Source of the DNA: Paraspadella gotoi
Taxonomy: Eukaryota > Chaetognatha
Assembly: GCA_051294375.1 (NCBI GenBank)
Contig: CM119265.1
Span: 24,037,015 to 24,101,014 of the forward strand
DNA: 64,000 nucleotides
Direction of reading: 5' to 3'
Shown here one piece after another: positions 30,232 to 38,759 of this stretch (the stretch's first letter is position 1; every line of letters starts with the position of its first letter). The notes under the pieces were generated by a model. It made no database searches and was not told where the DNA came from. It saw only the letters and a list, made by a program, of their open reading frames with translations. The position numbers and the translations under genes are program-made.

Positions 30232-30455
30232 TCTGTCCATCCATCTGTCCATCCAACCTTCCATCGAAATGTTCATCCATATATCCATCTATCTATGCGT
30301 TCGTCCAAACATCCATCTTTTCATTAATCCATAAAATCCATGCATCCATCAATTTATCCATCCATCCATCCATCCATCTATCATTCATTCATCCAAGTAT
30401 TTATTCATCGATCCGTCCATCCATCCAATCCATCAAATCCATTTATCCGTCTCTC
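30232..30455. repeat. (CCAT)n tetranucleotide repeat
   Basis: Imperfect CCAT/CCATT units. A (GAT)n tract follows at 30,698-30,735. Confidence 0.9.
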
Positions 30456-30773
30456 GATCATAGGTTTCAGTCCTTCAAAAACTCTGATACGAGGTCAAGG
30501 TTTCTTCCCTCGGGGTCAAAAGGGGTCAAAAAATGTCAAAAGGTCAAAGTTGAGATTCGACGTTCGAATCGAAAAAAAAAAAAAGAAAAAAGAAAAAAAA
30601 AAAAACGTAACAAAGAAACTCAACATCATTTTTTTTCGATCTTCGTTTCGATTTGACGGAAATCGTCGCGATTCCGTCGATGGAATTATTTTCCATCGAT
30701 GATGATGATGATGATGATGATGATGAAGATGATGATCAGAAAGGATTTGATGGAATTCGTTCTACGTATTGAA

Positions 30774-31027
30774 TAATCAAATCAAATCAAATATAAATCA
30801 AATCAAATCAAATCAAATATAAATAAGATCAAATAAAATCAAATATAAATCGAATCAAATCAAATCAAATCAAATCAAATATAAATCAAATCAAATCAAA
30901 TCAAATCAAATATAAATCAAATATAAATCAAATATAAATCAAATCAAATCAAATATATATCCAATCCAATCAAATCAAATCAAATATAAATCAAATCAAA
31001 TCAAATATAAATCAAATCAAAATCAAT
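30774..31027. repeat. (ATCAA)n repeat with ATATAA variants
   Basis: Pentanucleotide ATCAA units are interspersed with ATATAAATCAA. The array begins six bases beyond the stop codon of the minus-strand gene ending at 31,033, so it would form that gene's 3' untranslated region or flank. No clear minus-strand AATAAA is visible within it. Confidence 0.9.
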
Positions 31028-31032
31028 TTTCC

Positions 31033-31191
31033 TCACTTTTTAAGAATCCTCTTTTTCGTCGCCCTTATCTTTTCGATGTGTCGATAGGTGAGTTTCCTTG
31101 GATCTCCCAATGCGTCGACTTCGTTCTTATCGAAGGTGAAATCTCGTTTGGGTTTCGTCGGGGTTATCACTTGGATGCGGGGCACAGTGTT
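31033..31191 (-). CDS. Last exon of unrecognised eight-exon gene
   Basis: On the minus strand an excellent acceptor (TTCTCTTCGCCCCCAG) is followed by 52 codons and TGA. It enters in phase 0, matching the exon at 31,381-31,498. The reading includes NTVPRIQVITPTKPKRDF, FDKNEVDALGDPRKL and a basic C terminus, IEKIRATKKRILKK. Nothing suggests a membrane anchor, so the product is probably soluble, with a nuclear or cytosolic feel from the basic tail (inference). The full model has exons at 34,582-34,593, 34,290-34,388, 33,478-33,552, 33,303-33,363, 32,891-33,067, 31,880-32,028, 31,381-31,498 and here, about 280 residues. I do not recognise the family. Confidence 0.7.
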   Translation of the reverse strand, partial: NTVPRIQVITPTKPKRDFTFDKNEVDALGDPRKLTYRHIEKIRATKKRILKK

Positions 31192-31380
31192 CTGGGGGCG
31201 AAGAGAAATGGGTTTCGGAGGGGGGAGGGGCACAATAGTAAACTTTTTTTGTTGTTGTTGTGAAATATTCCTTAGATATATTTTTCTCATAATTGTGAAG
31301 GACGAATTATATCTGTAGCTCAACTACTACTTTAATAAAAACTAAAAGAAACGCTACAATCTATCTCCCTCCAAACTCAC

Positions 31381-31498
31381 GCAATGAGGAGCAATCTTGT
31401 CTTTGATGGCGTCATATTTTTCCGTCCACCAACGAATCGATCCCTTTGGCGTCGGCTGAGCGATGGTGTATTCGGCGTGAAGGACTCCCGCCGCCACC
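31381..31498 (-). CDS. Internal exon of the 31-34.6 kb gene
   Basis: The acceptor TTTTTAATTTTTGGACAG gives way to 118 nt ending at TGC|GTGAGT. One base completes the codon split with the previous exon (AA+G, Lys). The exon then encodes VAAGVLHAEYTIAQPTPKG and SIRWWTEKYDAIKDKIAPHC, leaving in phase 0. The tandem tryptophans in SIRWWTEKY are the most distinctive motif of the gene. They recall the WW(S/T)K of ferlin linkers, but the surroundings do not match a ferlin, so I do not assign it. Confidence 0.75.
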
Positions 31499-31879
31499 CT
31501 GTCCAATTTTTAATTTTTGTTTTGTATATAAATTCGGTCCTTAGTTAATTTTTAAGTTCAAAGTTTGAGGATTAGAATAGAGATGAATATTAGGAATCAG
31601 GATAATGATTAGGGTTATGGTTATGGGTCAGGGACATTCTCAAGTCATCAACTGATGGAAAAAGATAAAAATATATTATCAAAGACTCATTTGTCTTTAT
31701 AAAGATTACATCTTTCAAAAGTCGCTGCTTAATCACAACATCAACCATCATAACTACATCATATGATACATCGGAGGACGCCAGTGACTGTGAGAGGTAC
31801 CTTTACCTTTTTCCCACATCACCGTGTTAATTACAACATCAATCACTGTCTGCAGTCACTATATAAATCACTTCATTAC

Positions 31880-32028
31880 TTGTCGCATGTACAGATGAGG
31901 TCCGGATAGACGTAAGGGACTCTTAGAGGCTCTTTGTTGATGGGCGTCTTCTTCGCGCGCAAAGCGTGAAATCCGTCTTCAAAATCTTCGAGATCCGATT
32001 TCTGCGTGAGAATCTGAGTCGTTTTGCC
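31880..32028 (-). CDS. Internal exon of the 31-34.6 kb gene
   Basis: The acceptor AATTTTTTAG is followed by 149 nt (phase 0 in, 2 out) ending at GACAA|GTAATG. It encodes GKTTQILTQKSDLEDFEDG, FHALRAKKTPINKEPLRVPY and VYPDLICTCDK, with the final lysine split to the next exon. An alternative upstream donor (ATCT|GTACAT) would break the frame with the next exon, so the longer form is preferred. Confidence 0.7.
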
Positions 32029-32173
32029 CTAAAAAATTATAAGAAAGGCAATTTAATATCTGGCTTATTAATTAATTCTTTATGAAGGTCGTTTTAAAAC
32101 TATTTCAGTTTATTGATGATATTTTTCCTCCGTAATTTCCGGTCACCTTTTGGAATTTTTAAGCTATTTCCAT

Positions 32174-32215
<42 letters not shown>

Positions 32216-32230
32216 GAAGAGGAGAGATCA

Positions 32231-32797
32231 AGAGGTCACCTCGCTCACGAGTCAGAAGGTCAAAGCTCTCTCGGTCCCGGGGACCCCAATGTCTGCGACG
32301 GCGACGTCGTGATGGGTCGAGCGACCGGATCACGTGGTCTCCAGGTCACGTGGTCAACGGGTCATCAGATCACTAGGGACTCCGAGATAGGTCGGGTCGC
32401 CGTCTCGTTAATAACGGAAGCGAAACGAATCGACGCGAAAAGAGAGAAAGAGAGAGAGATAGAGAGAGAATGTCTGAATGACTAAAAGTACGTTGCTCGT
32501 ACTTACGTTTCTCTCTCTCAAGAGGTCACCTCGCTCACGAGTCAGAAGGTCAAAGCTCTCTCGGTCCCGGGGACCCCAATGTCTGCGACGGCGACGTCGT
32601 GATGGGTCGAGCGACCGGATCACGTGGTCTCCAGGTCACGTGGTCAACGGGTCATCAGATCACTAGGGACTCCGAGATAGGTCGGGTCGCCGTCTCGTTA
32701 ATAAACGGAAGCGAAACGAATCGACGCGAAAAGAGAGAAAGAGAGAGAGATAGAGAGAGAATGTCTGAATGACTAAAAGTACGTTGCTCGTACTTAC

Positions 32798-32811
<14 letters not shown>
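32231..32811. repeat. Tandem duplication, 290-bp unit, in an intron
   Basis: Two nearly identical units (32,231-32,520 and 32,521-32,811) differ visibly by one inserted A. Each contains three AGGTCA nuclear-receptor-type half-sites, two CACGTG E-boxes 16 bp apart, and a perfect 7-bp hairpin AAGTACG-TTGCT-CGTACTT. The minus strand of each is open over HWGPRDRESFDLLTRERG, with a donor-like GAGCGAG|GTGACC, but the phase does not fit neighbouring exons. The duplication is therefore treated as intronic. It is bounded by (CT)n arrays. Confidence 0.85.
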
Positions 32812-32890
<79 letters not shown>

Positions 32891-32891
<1 letters not shown>

Positions 32892-33067
32892 TCTTCGAAA
32901 GTAGTCGTGGNNNNNNNNNNNNNNNNNNNNNNNNNTTTCGTCCTTCAATTTCGAGTCCCATTTGATGTGCAGATTCCTCAGCACCAATTTCTCATTGTTG
33001 ATGTCTTTTGTTCTTTTGTTTTTCGATTCGTTCCAATCTTTTTTACTTTCTTCTTCCCTATCACCAC
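32891..33067 (-). CDS. Internal exon of the 31-34.6 kb gene, split by a 25-N gap
   Basis: The acceptor region TTTTTCCACCCCCCCCCCTTGAAAG enters in phase 1, matching the previous exon (Gly split). The reading is charged, GDREEESKKDWNESKN then NNEKLVLRNLHIKWDSKLKDE in part, until the gap at 32,911-32,935. Beyond it, 20 bases end at a strong donor, GAAGAG|GTGAGA. If the gap length is wrong by one or two bases, the tail reads TTTFEE in phase 0 and joins directly to GKTTQ of the next exon. With exactly 25 bases it would not. The 25 N is a placeholder, so I favour the direct join. Confidence 0.6.
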
Positions 33068-33302
33068 CTTTCAAGGGGGGGGGGTGGAAAAATACGTTGT
33101 TGTTGTTGTTATTGTCGAACGAATAAATGTTAATATTTTTGTTAATTTTTAAAAGAATTTTATCTTTAAATGAAGGGAAAGTTGGCTGGTTTTAATCTCG
33201 CCTCTTAGTGTGGATAAGTGAAAAATTATACCAATTTCTCGAAATAACGAGAAAAAAAAATATTAAAAGTAAAAAAAATTATGAATTGATTTAAAAATTC
33301 AC

Positions 33303-33363
33303 CAAATAATTGAGTTTTGCTCTTTGCTCCGGACTTTGTCAGTTTGTTGCTCATTGCGTTGAC
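33303..33363 (-). CDS. Small internal exon of the 31-34.6 kb gene
   Basis: The acceptor CTTACTCTCTCTACAG is followed by 61 nt ending at TTTG|GTGAAT. It encodes VNAMSNKLTKSGAKSKTQLF plus a split glycine: basic, Ser/Thr/Lys-rich and probably disordered. Phases (0 in, 1 out) agree with both neighbours. Confidence 0.65.
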
Positions 33364-33477
33364 CTGTAGAGAGAGTAAGATCAGGTTTGCAAGATTCTTA
33401 AAAGTATAGCATAAGCCAATATTATCTTTTCAATATTCTAATAGAAAAATACTGAAATAATGTAATCAAAAACTCAC

Positions 33478-33552
33478 GGAACTTTTTTTCTCATCATCGT
33501 CGTCGTCGTCGTCGTCGTCGTCGTTTTCTGAGCCGCGTGAACTTGATTTTCT
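33478..33552 (-). CDS. Exon with ten consecutive aspartates
   Basis: The acceptor TTTTTTCACGCAG is followed by 75 nt ending at AGTTCC|GTGAGT, phase 0 on both sides. It encodes RKSSSRGSEN, ten Asp, then EKKSS. The Asp run is encoded by a (GAC)n microsatellite of the kind scattered through the window, here in frame between two good splice sites. Confidence 0.6.
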
Positions 33553-33941
33553 CTGCGTGAAAAAAAAAAATCGATGAGATTGTGAATCGCGCAAAATTCG
33601 GAGAAGCGAAAATCGAAAATAAGGGAAAATAAAAAAAAAAATCTGAAATATCATTCGATATTAATTTCAAAACTTATATTTATTACCTACATAACAAATA
33701 AAAATAGTATGAAAAATTATTTTTTAATATTTAAGAGATGCGTTGACGCATCGTCGCCATAAACAAAACCTCCACAAACGTCGGAGAAAATTGCAAAAGA
33801 AAAAAAAAAAAATTGGTTCGTCGACGTTGAAGTTAAAACTTTCATCACAATAGATGGAATTGATTACATGTTTCGTTTTAGACTCCAAGGAACATGAATG
33901 AAAACAAGAACAAGATCAAGAAAAATCACCAGAGAAACAAC

Positions 33942-34148
33942 AACAACCATCACAACTCCCACTGACATAACGTCAACTATCACAACTCCCACTGACATAA
34001 CGTCAACCATCACAACTCCCACTGACATAACGTCAACAATCACAACTCCCACTGATATAACGTCAACCATCACAACTCCCACTGATATAACGTCAACCAT
34101 CACAACAACTCCCACTGATATAACGTCAACCATCACAACAACTCCAAT
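33942..34148. repeat. 30-bp minisatellite with TGACGT half-sites, intronic
   Basis: About six copies of a 30-bp unit (later 33 bp) built on ACTGACATAACGTCAACC and CACAACTCCC lie in the intron between the exons at 34,290-34,388 and 33,478-33,552. Because 30 is a multiple of three, both strands stay open (ITTPTDITST on the plus strand), which is not evidence of coding. Each unit carries one TGACGT on the minus strand, a CREB/ATF half-site. Confidence 0.85.
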
Positions 34149-34289
34149 GTCGACAATCATAAGAACAACAACATCAATACCTTTGATTCGGCGTGAGAAG
34201 CTTCATCTCTTGCCTGTATCGCAGAAAATTAATTAATTTATTAATTTTTTTAATTAATTTAATAATTAAATTAATGAAAGGTGGTTAAC

Positions 34290-34388
34290 CGAATTCTCGT
34301 TGGACGAAACTTTGGAAGATTCTTTTGTGAGCGACGACTTCGTGGAAACAGAGACAGAGAGCGGATCGTTCTGCTCGCTGTTCGACGC
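34290..34388 (-). CDS. Ser-rich N-terminal exon of the 31-34.6 kb gene
   Basis: The acceptor CAATTTTTTTTAG is followed by 99 nt ending at AATTCG|GTTAAC, phase 0 on both sides. It encodes ASNSEQNDPLSVSVSTKSS and LTKESSKVSSNENS, a Ser/Thr/Asn-rich, probably disordered and phosphorylatable segment. The donor GTTAAC is weak at +4 and +5. Confidence 0.55.
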
Positions 34389-34581
34389 CTAAAAAAAATT
34401 GTATGTTTTGACTTTCTCATTTGACAATATAAACATACATATTCATTAGGAAGAAAAAATTCACTCTGTGACTGAAGTCCTTTTCTCTTTTTCATGGTCA
34501 TTTATGTCATCTCTAATGAATGTATCAATTTCATATACAAAGTTACAAACTTGTCATCCAATTTAATGATATGTCACTTAC

Positions 34582-34593
34582 TCGGCGCGACAT
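34582..34593 (-). CDS. Possible first coding exon (MSRR)
   Basis: ATGTCGCGCCGA is followed by a consensus donor, GTAAGT, and lies in phase 0 with the next exon, giving MSRR-ASNSEQN. It is the furthest-upstream piece that fits, so I take the ATG as the start. Further 5' exons are possible: an acceptor-led 34-nt open piece at 35,176-35,209, a donor AAAG|GTAAGC at 35,258, and an Asp-rich minus-strand frame at 35,571-35,750. None is in proven phase. Confidence 0.4.
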
Positions 34594-35570
34594 CTTTTCC
34601 CCGAAAGCGAAAATAAAAAAAAGGAAAACGAGAAATAGACAAATTTATTGATGAGGAAAAAAAATAAATAAACGAATTTGGTATTTAAAAAAAAAACAAC
34701 TAATGAAGATTTTTACTTGGTTTTATTTCGACTTGGAAAAAAGTTTAACAATTTTATTTTAATTTGGCCACCCATGTAAAAAAGTAAACTAAAGTTACAA
34801 ATAAGCAAAGACCTGAAGGTTTAAACATTATTATTATTATTATCTGCGCGCCTGAAAAGCGTCTCCGCCTAAGCAAGAAATGAATGAAGTTTTTTTTTGG
34901 GTCACTTTTTTGATTTAGATTTGTTGCTTCTCTTTAGTGTTTTTAAAGTGAAGAATTTCTGTGATGTTTTTTGTTTTTATTGATTTATTAGTTAACGTAA
35001 TCTCAATTAATTTTTTTCTTTTTATTTTTTAAATAACACGTATAGTCAAAAAGTTGAAGATAGAAGTGTATTTAAAGTGGCTTTTTTTTTTTAAAATTTT
35101 GAAAAATTTTATAAAGTAAATTTGAGGCGGGGGTGGGGGGAAAATTTGTTAAAATATTCACTAGGTTTGTTTCACGTGTCCCAAAAAATCCGTTGCTTGC
35201 TCTTTTTGCCTAAAATGATTATTACGATAAATATACTGAGTGAAGAAGAAAGCTTACCTTTCTGAGGATGAAAGTAAGAATTTAAATTAGTTTAGTGTCC
35301 CTTCAAGCCCTTTGACGAGCGTGAAAGCAGGTTTGTTTCTAATGTGTTCTTTCTTGATTTAATTTTTTGTATTTTAAGGTTTTTATTAATTCGTTGTATA
35401 TTATCTTTTTTATGAGTTCCAAGGTTCCGTTCCATGCGTATCATAGTCGTTTCAATGGCCGTTCAATTGCGGTTCCCCAATGCCTTTTTCAAATGTTTGG
35501 CCGTTTGTATCTCTCAATTGCATTCTACATTGGTGTTGGATTTAAACAATGTAAATTACAAGCGCTTTCA

Positions 35571-35800
35571 CTGCAACACGATACGCGTCGCTTTATTAGT
35601 CATGCTTTTATTCGAGAACTCTACATTGTCATCATCATCTTCATCGTCCTTGTTCTTCGGCGCTTCCTTCTTGTCGTCATCATCGTCGTCGTCGTCATCA
35701 TCTGTCTTGTTTCGTTCACCAATTTTTCGTCGTCGTCTTTTAATCTTCACGTTTCATCATCATCGTCGTCGTCGTCGTCTCTCAGTCGTCGTCGTCCTCG
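35571..35800. repeat. (GTC/GAC)n-rich stretch with Asp-rich frame on minus strand
   Basis: Compound GTC/ATC trinucleotides. On the minus strand the frame reads NKT, ten Asp, KKEAPKNKDDEDDDDNVEF, SNKSMTNKATRIVLQ and stops. It resembles the Asp-rich exon at 33,478-33,552 in style, but no splice donor fits. It may be a 5' exon of that gene or just microsatellite. A (CT)n and a 25-N gap follow (35,890-35,988). Confidence 0.4.
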
Positions 35801-35898
35801 TTACGGGTCGCGGCTTAAGAAGCGTATCCGTCACCGAGCAACCGGAAGATCTTGGTCTGACAAGATTACCATACATTTCTATCTCTACCTCTCTCTCT

Positions 35899-35952
<54 letters not shown>

Positions 35953-35988
35953 CTCTCTCTCGCNNNNNNNNNNNNNNNNNNNNNNNNN

Positions 35989-37060
35989 TCGCAGAAATTG
36001 ACTTTTTCAAGTATTCGTCAGGGAAACAACGCAGACGCGAAAAGCATCATTACAAAGCAGAGTTAAAAAAAATTAAAAAAAAACTTCTGGTCGCTTAAAA
36101 AAACAAAAGACACAATAAAAAACGAACAAAACACAAAAAGCAACCAAAAAAAAAAAGAAAAAGAAAAAAGAAAAAAGTCTCTCTTTTTTATTTTTTATTT
36201 TTATTTTATTTTCGTTTCAACTTTTTTCTCTCATTCCTTATCATTGACTTCCATTAAATAATTAAGCTATCTTTCTCTCGACTTTGAACAACGAACAGGC
36301 GATGCTGGCTCATTGCCGCTTTCCCTCTTACGCGATAATACAAATAAAAATACTTTCAATATTTTATCTTTCTTGTATTTTCTTTTCTTTTCCTTTTCTA
36401 CTTTTCATTTACTTTTTACTTTTCTTTCATTCCTCTCTTTCCCCTTTTGCCTTCAATGATAACTCTAATTTTCTTCTTCCCTTAACTTAACTTTTCTCCT
36501 TTTTCTCCTTAATTATTTCCTTTATTTTCCTTTACTTTCCTTTCTTAACCTTCCTCTCTCTTTTTATTTATTCCTTTCTTCCCCTTTCCTCACTTTTTTT
36601 TTTATTCTTTTTCTCACGAGTCGGTCATAGAATTTTATTGGATTTTTTATGGGTTTTTCCCGCCAAAAGTTTGAAAAGGAATGCGTGCGTGAGAAGGGGA
36701 ACATTTATCAACTGCCACAAAAAAAAAAAAAAAAAAAAATAATTACGGGATCTTCGCAACTTTTCTAGCAGCGTCTGGCGAAATAATGGAAATACAATTT
36801 TCGTTGAAAAAACTACTACATAGACATTTTCAATCAATCAATTGATTTATTAGTTGTCGCCTTACGTTTAAAAGATTTCCTATCTTTCTTTCTTTCCAAA
36901 ATTAAATCGTTTGATTGATTTTATTCCTTTATTCTCTAATTTTTTTTTCAATTTAAAAATTAATTTATTCCTTAATTTCTTTATTCTTTAATTTCCTAAA
37001 TTTATTCCTTTATCCCTTCATTCTTTTTTTAAAATACCGATGCTCATTTATTTCCATTTT
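35989..37060. other. AT-rich intergenic stretch upstream of the Ig gene
   Basis: A/T-rich DNA with TTTTC and TTTCCTTT runs and poly-A/poly-T tracts. It lies between two divergently oriented genes, so promoters for both would be expected here, but I see no decisive core-promoter motif. Confidence 0.5.
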
Positions 37061-37097
37061 TTTCCCGCCAGATTAGTTTCTCTTCCCCCTCTTCAAG

Positions 37098-37659
37098 ATG
37101 TCTCCACCGTCGCGAGTCTTCGCCGCGATTTTCGTCGGTATTTTGATCTTCGACTCCAAAGACGATTCCTCTTGTCTGGCGATGAAAGAGGAGGATCAGA
37201 ATCTCTTCGGTCGACGTGGAAAAGAAACGGACACGCCCTTAGCAGCCACGCCCCCTTTGACGCCCCCTCCGGAACGCCATCTGCCCTCGATACGATCCGC
37301 CCACCGTTTTCGCGGACTCTCGATGGGGGACGAGAGCGAAAAGGAAAAGGAAAGAGAAAATAATAACCGAAACAGAAACGATAAGAGCGAAAACAGAAAA
37401 AACCTCCCGACTGCTTCGTCGTTTCTCCTTCGCGACGAACCCGCCATCTACCGTCCCTTCTCCCCCCTCTCCCGCTCCTTCCCTCCCTCCCCCTCTTCCC
37501 AACGCCTCCGCCGATCCGCGGCTCCGCCCACCGACGACGCCCCCCTCGACGTGGCGCACTTGGCCACGCCCACCGGAAGCGAGATCACCTTCCGTTGCGA
37601 CTCGGATCGGCCGGCGATTTGGATGAAACAAAAGGACAACAAGTATTTGTCTTTCGGCG
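37098..37659 (+). CDS. N-terminal exon of an Ig-superfamily receptor or adhesion protein
   Basis: The start ATG follows TTCCCCCTCTTCAAG. Residues 1-18 (MSPPSRVFAAIFVGILIF) look like a signal peptide or signal anchor. Residues 30-135 are Pro/Ser/Arg/Glu-rich and probably disordered. RLRR-S at 136-140 is a furin-type cleavage site (R-X-R-R). The first strands of an immunoglobulin domain then begin: GSEITFRCDSDRPAIW, with Cys167 and Trp175. The C-x7-W spacing is short and resembles the first Ig domain of PDGF/VEGF/CSF1 receptors. The exon runs into an 803-N gap at 37,660, so the domain is cut. Because the pre-Ig region is long, the ATG may be internal to a larger exon (an acceptor TTTTTCCCGCCAG lies just upstream). 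Membership of the Ig superfamily is fairly safe; the subfamily is not. Confidence 0.65.
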
Positions 37660-38462
37660 NNNNNNNNNNNNNNNNNNNNNNNNNNNNNNNNNNNNNNNNN
37701 NNNNNNNNNNNNNNNNNNNNNNNNNNNNNNNNNNNNNNNNNNNNNNNNNNNNNNNNNNNNNNNNNNNNNNNNNNNNNNNNNNNNNNNNNNNNNNNNNNNN
37801 NNNNNNNNNNNNNNNNNNNNNNNNNNNNNNNNNNNNNNNNNNNNNNNNNNNNNNNNNNNNNNNNNNNNNNNNNNNNNNNNNNNNNNNNNNNNNNNNNNNN
37901 NNNNNNNNNNNNNNNNNNNNNNNNNNNNNNNNNNNNNNNNNNNNNNNNNNNNNNNNNNNNNNNNNNNNNNNNNNNNNNNNNNNNNNNNNNNNNNNNNNNN
38001 NNNNNNNNNNNNNNNNNNNNNNNNNNNNNNNNNNNNNNNNNNNNNNNNNNNNNNNNNNNNNNNNNNNNNNNNNNNNNNNNNNNNNNNNNNNNNNNNNNNN
38101 NNNNNNNNNNNNNNNNNNNNNNNNNNNNNNNNNNNNNNNNNNNNNNNNNNNNNNNNNNNNNNNNNNNNNNNNNNNNNNNNNNNNNNNNNNNNNNNNNNNN
38201 NNNNNNNNNNNNNNNNNNNNNNNNNNNNNNNNNNNNNNNNNNNNNNNNNNNNNNNNNNNNNNNNNNNNNNNNNNNNNNNNNNNNNNNNNNNNNNNNNNNN
38301 NNNNNNNNNNNNNNNNNNNNNNNNNNNNNNNNNNNNNNNNNNNNNNNNNNNNNNNNNNNNNNNNNNNNNNNNNNNNNNNNNNNNNNNNNNNNNNNNNNNN
38401 NNNNNNNNNNNNNNNNNNNNNNNNNNNNNNNNNNNNNNNNNNNNNNNNNNNNNNNNNNNNNN
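37660..38462. other. Assembly gap (803 N) inside the Ig gene
   Basis: Unknown bases. It removes the remainder of the first Ig domain. The 560-codon open frame that seems to cross it is an artefact of translating N. Confidence 0.95.
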
Positions 38463-38639
38463 AAAAAGGAAGGAGAGATCTCTTCCCTTGACTTTCTCCT
38501 TTTTCTCCCCCTCCATCCTCCTCTGTCTCCTCTCTTGCTCTCCTCCTCCTTCCATCTCTCCTCCCTCCCCTCCTCCCACCTCACCCTCCTCCCACCTACG
38601 GCCATCCTTCCATCCTCACCCCTCCTCTCTCCTACCCTG

Positions 38640-38740
38640 CGTGCGACGCTGATTCCGGCCGAGAACTACTACTTTTCTCAGATCCGACGGATTTGTCGAA
38701 AGGTCTCGGCCGCCGAACTCGTCGTCGTCGTCGTCGTCGT
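38640..38740 (+). CDS. Weak candidate exon of the Ig gene
   Basis: In the frame ATLIPAENYYFSQIRRICRK-VSAAEL the residues look protein-like, and an acceptor (TACTTTTCTCAG) lies inside. The tail dissolves into (GTC)n coding poly-Val. It might be the E-F strands of the first Ig domain, but the Cys expected after them is not seen and no donor is clear. Confidence 0.2.
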
Positions 38741-38759
38741 CGTTTTCCGCTTCGTCTTC

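Noticed and set aside
30232-31027. CRISPR-like regular repeats
   Set aside because: These are contiguous tetra- and pentanucleotide arrays without unique spacers, in a eukaryotic genome.
31381-31498. Ferlin family assignment from the WW(T)EK motif
   Set aside because: Only a few residues match; the flanking sequence lacks ferlin C2 features and the protein is far too short.
32100-32623. Duplicated exon HWGPRDRESFDLLTRERG in both 290-bp units
   Set aside because: The acceptor GTCGCCGTCGCAG would need incoming phase 2, which does not follow from the upstream exon. The frame also breaks in the phase that would fit. Kept only as a possibility in the repeat entry.
33898-34236. Thr/Ile/Pro repeat protein (ITTPTDITST)
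   Set aside because: The 30-bp minisatellite keeps both strands open. It lies in an intron of a better-supported gene and has no splice support of its own.
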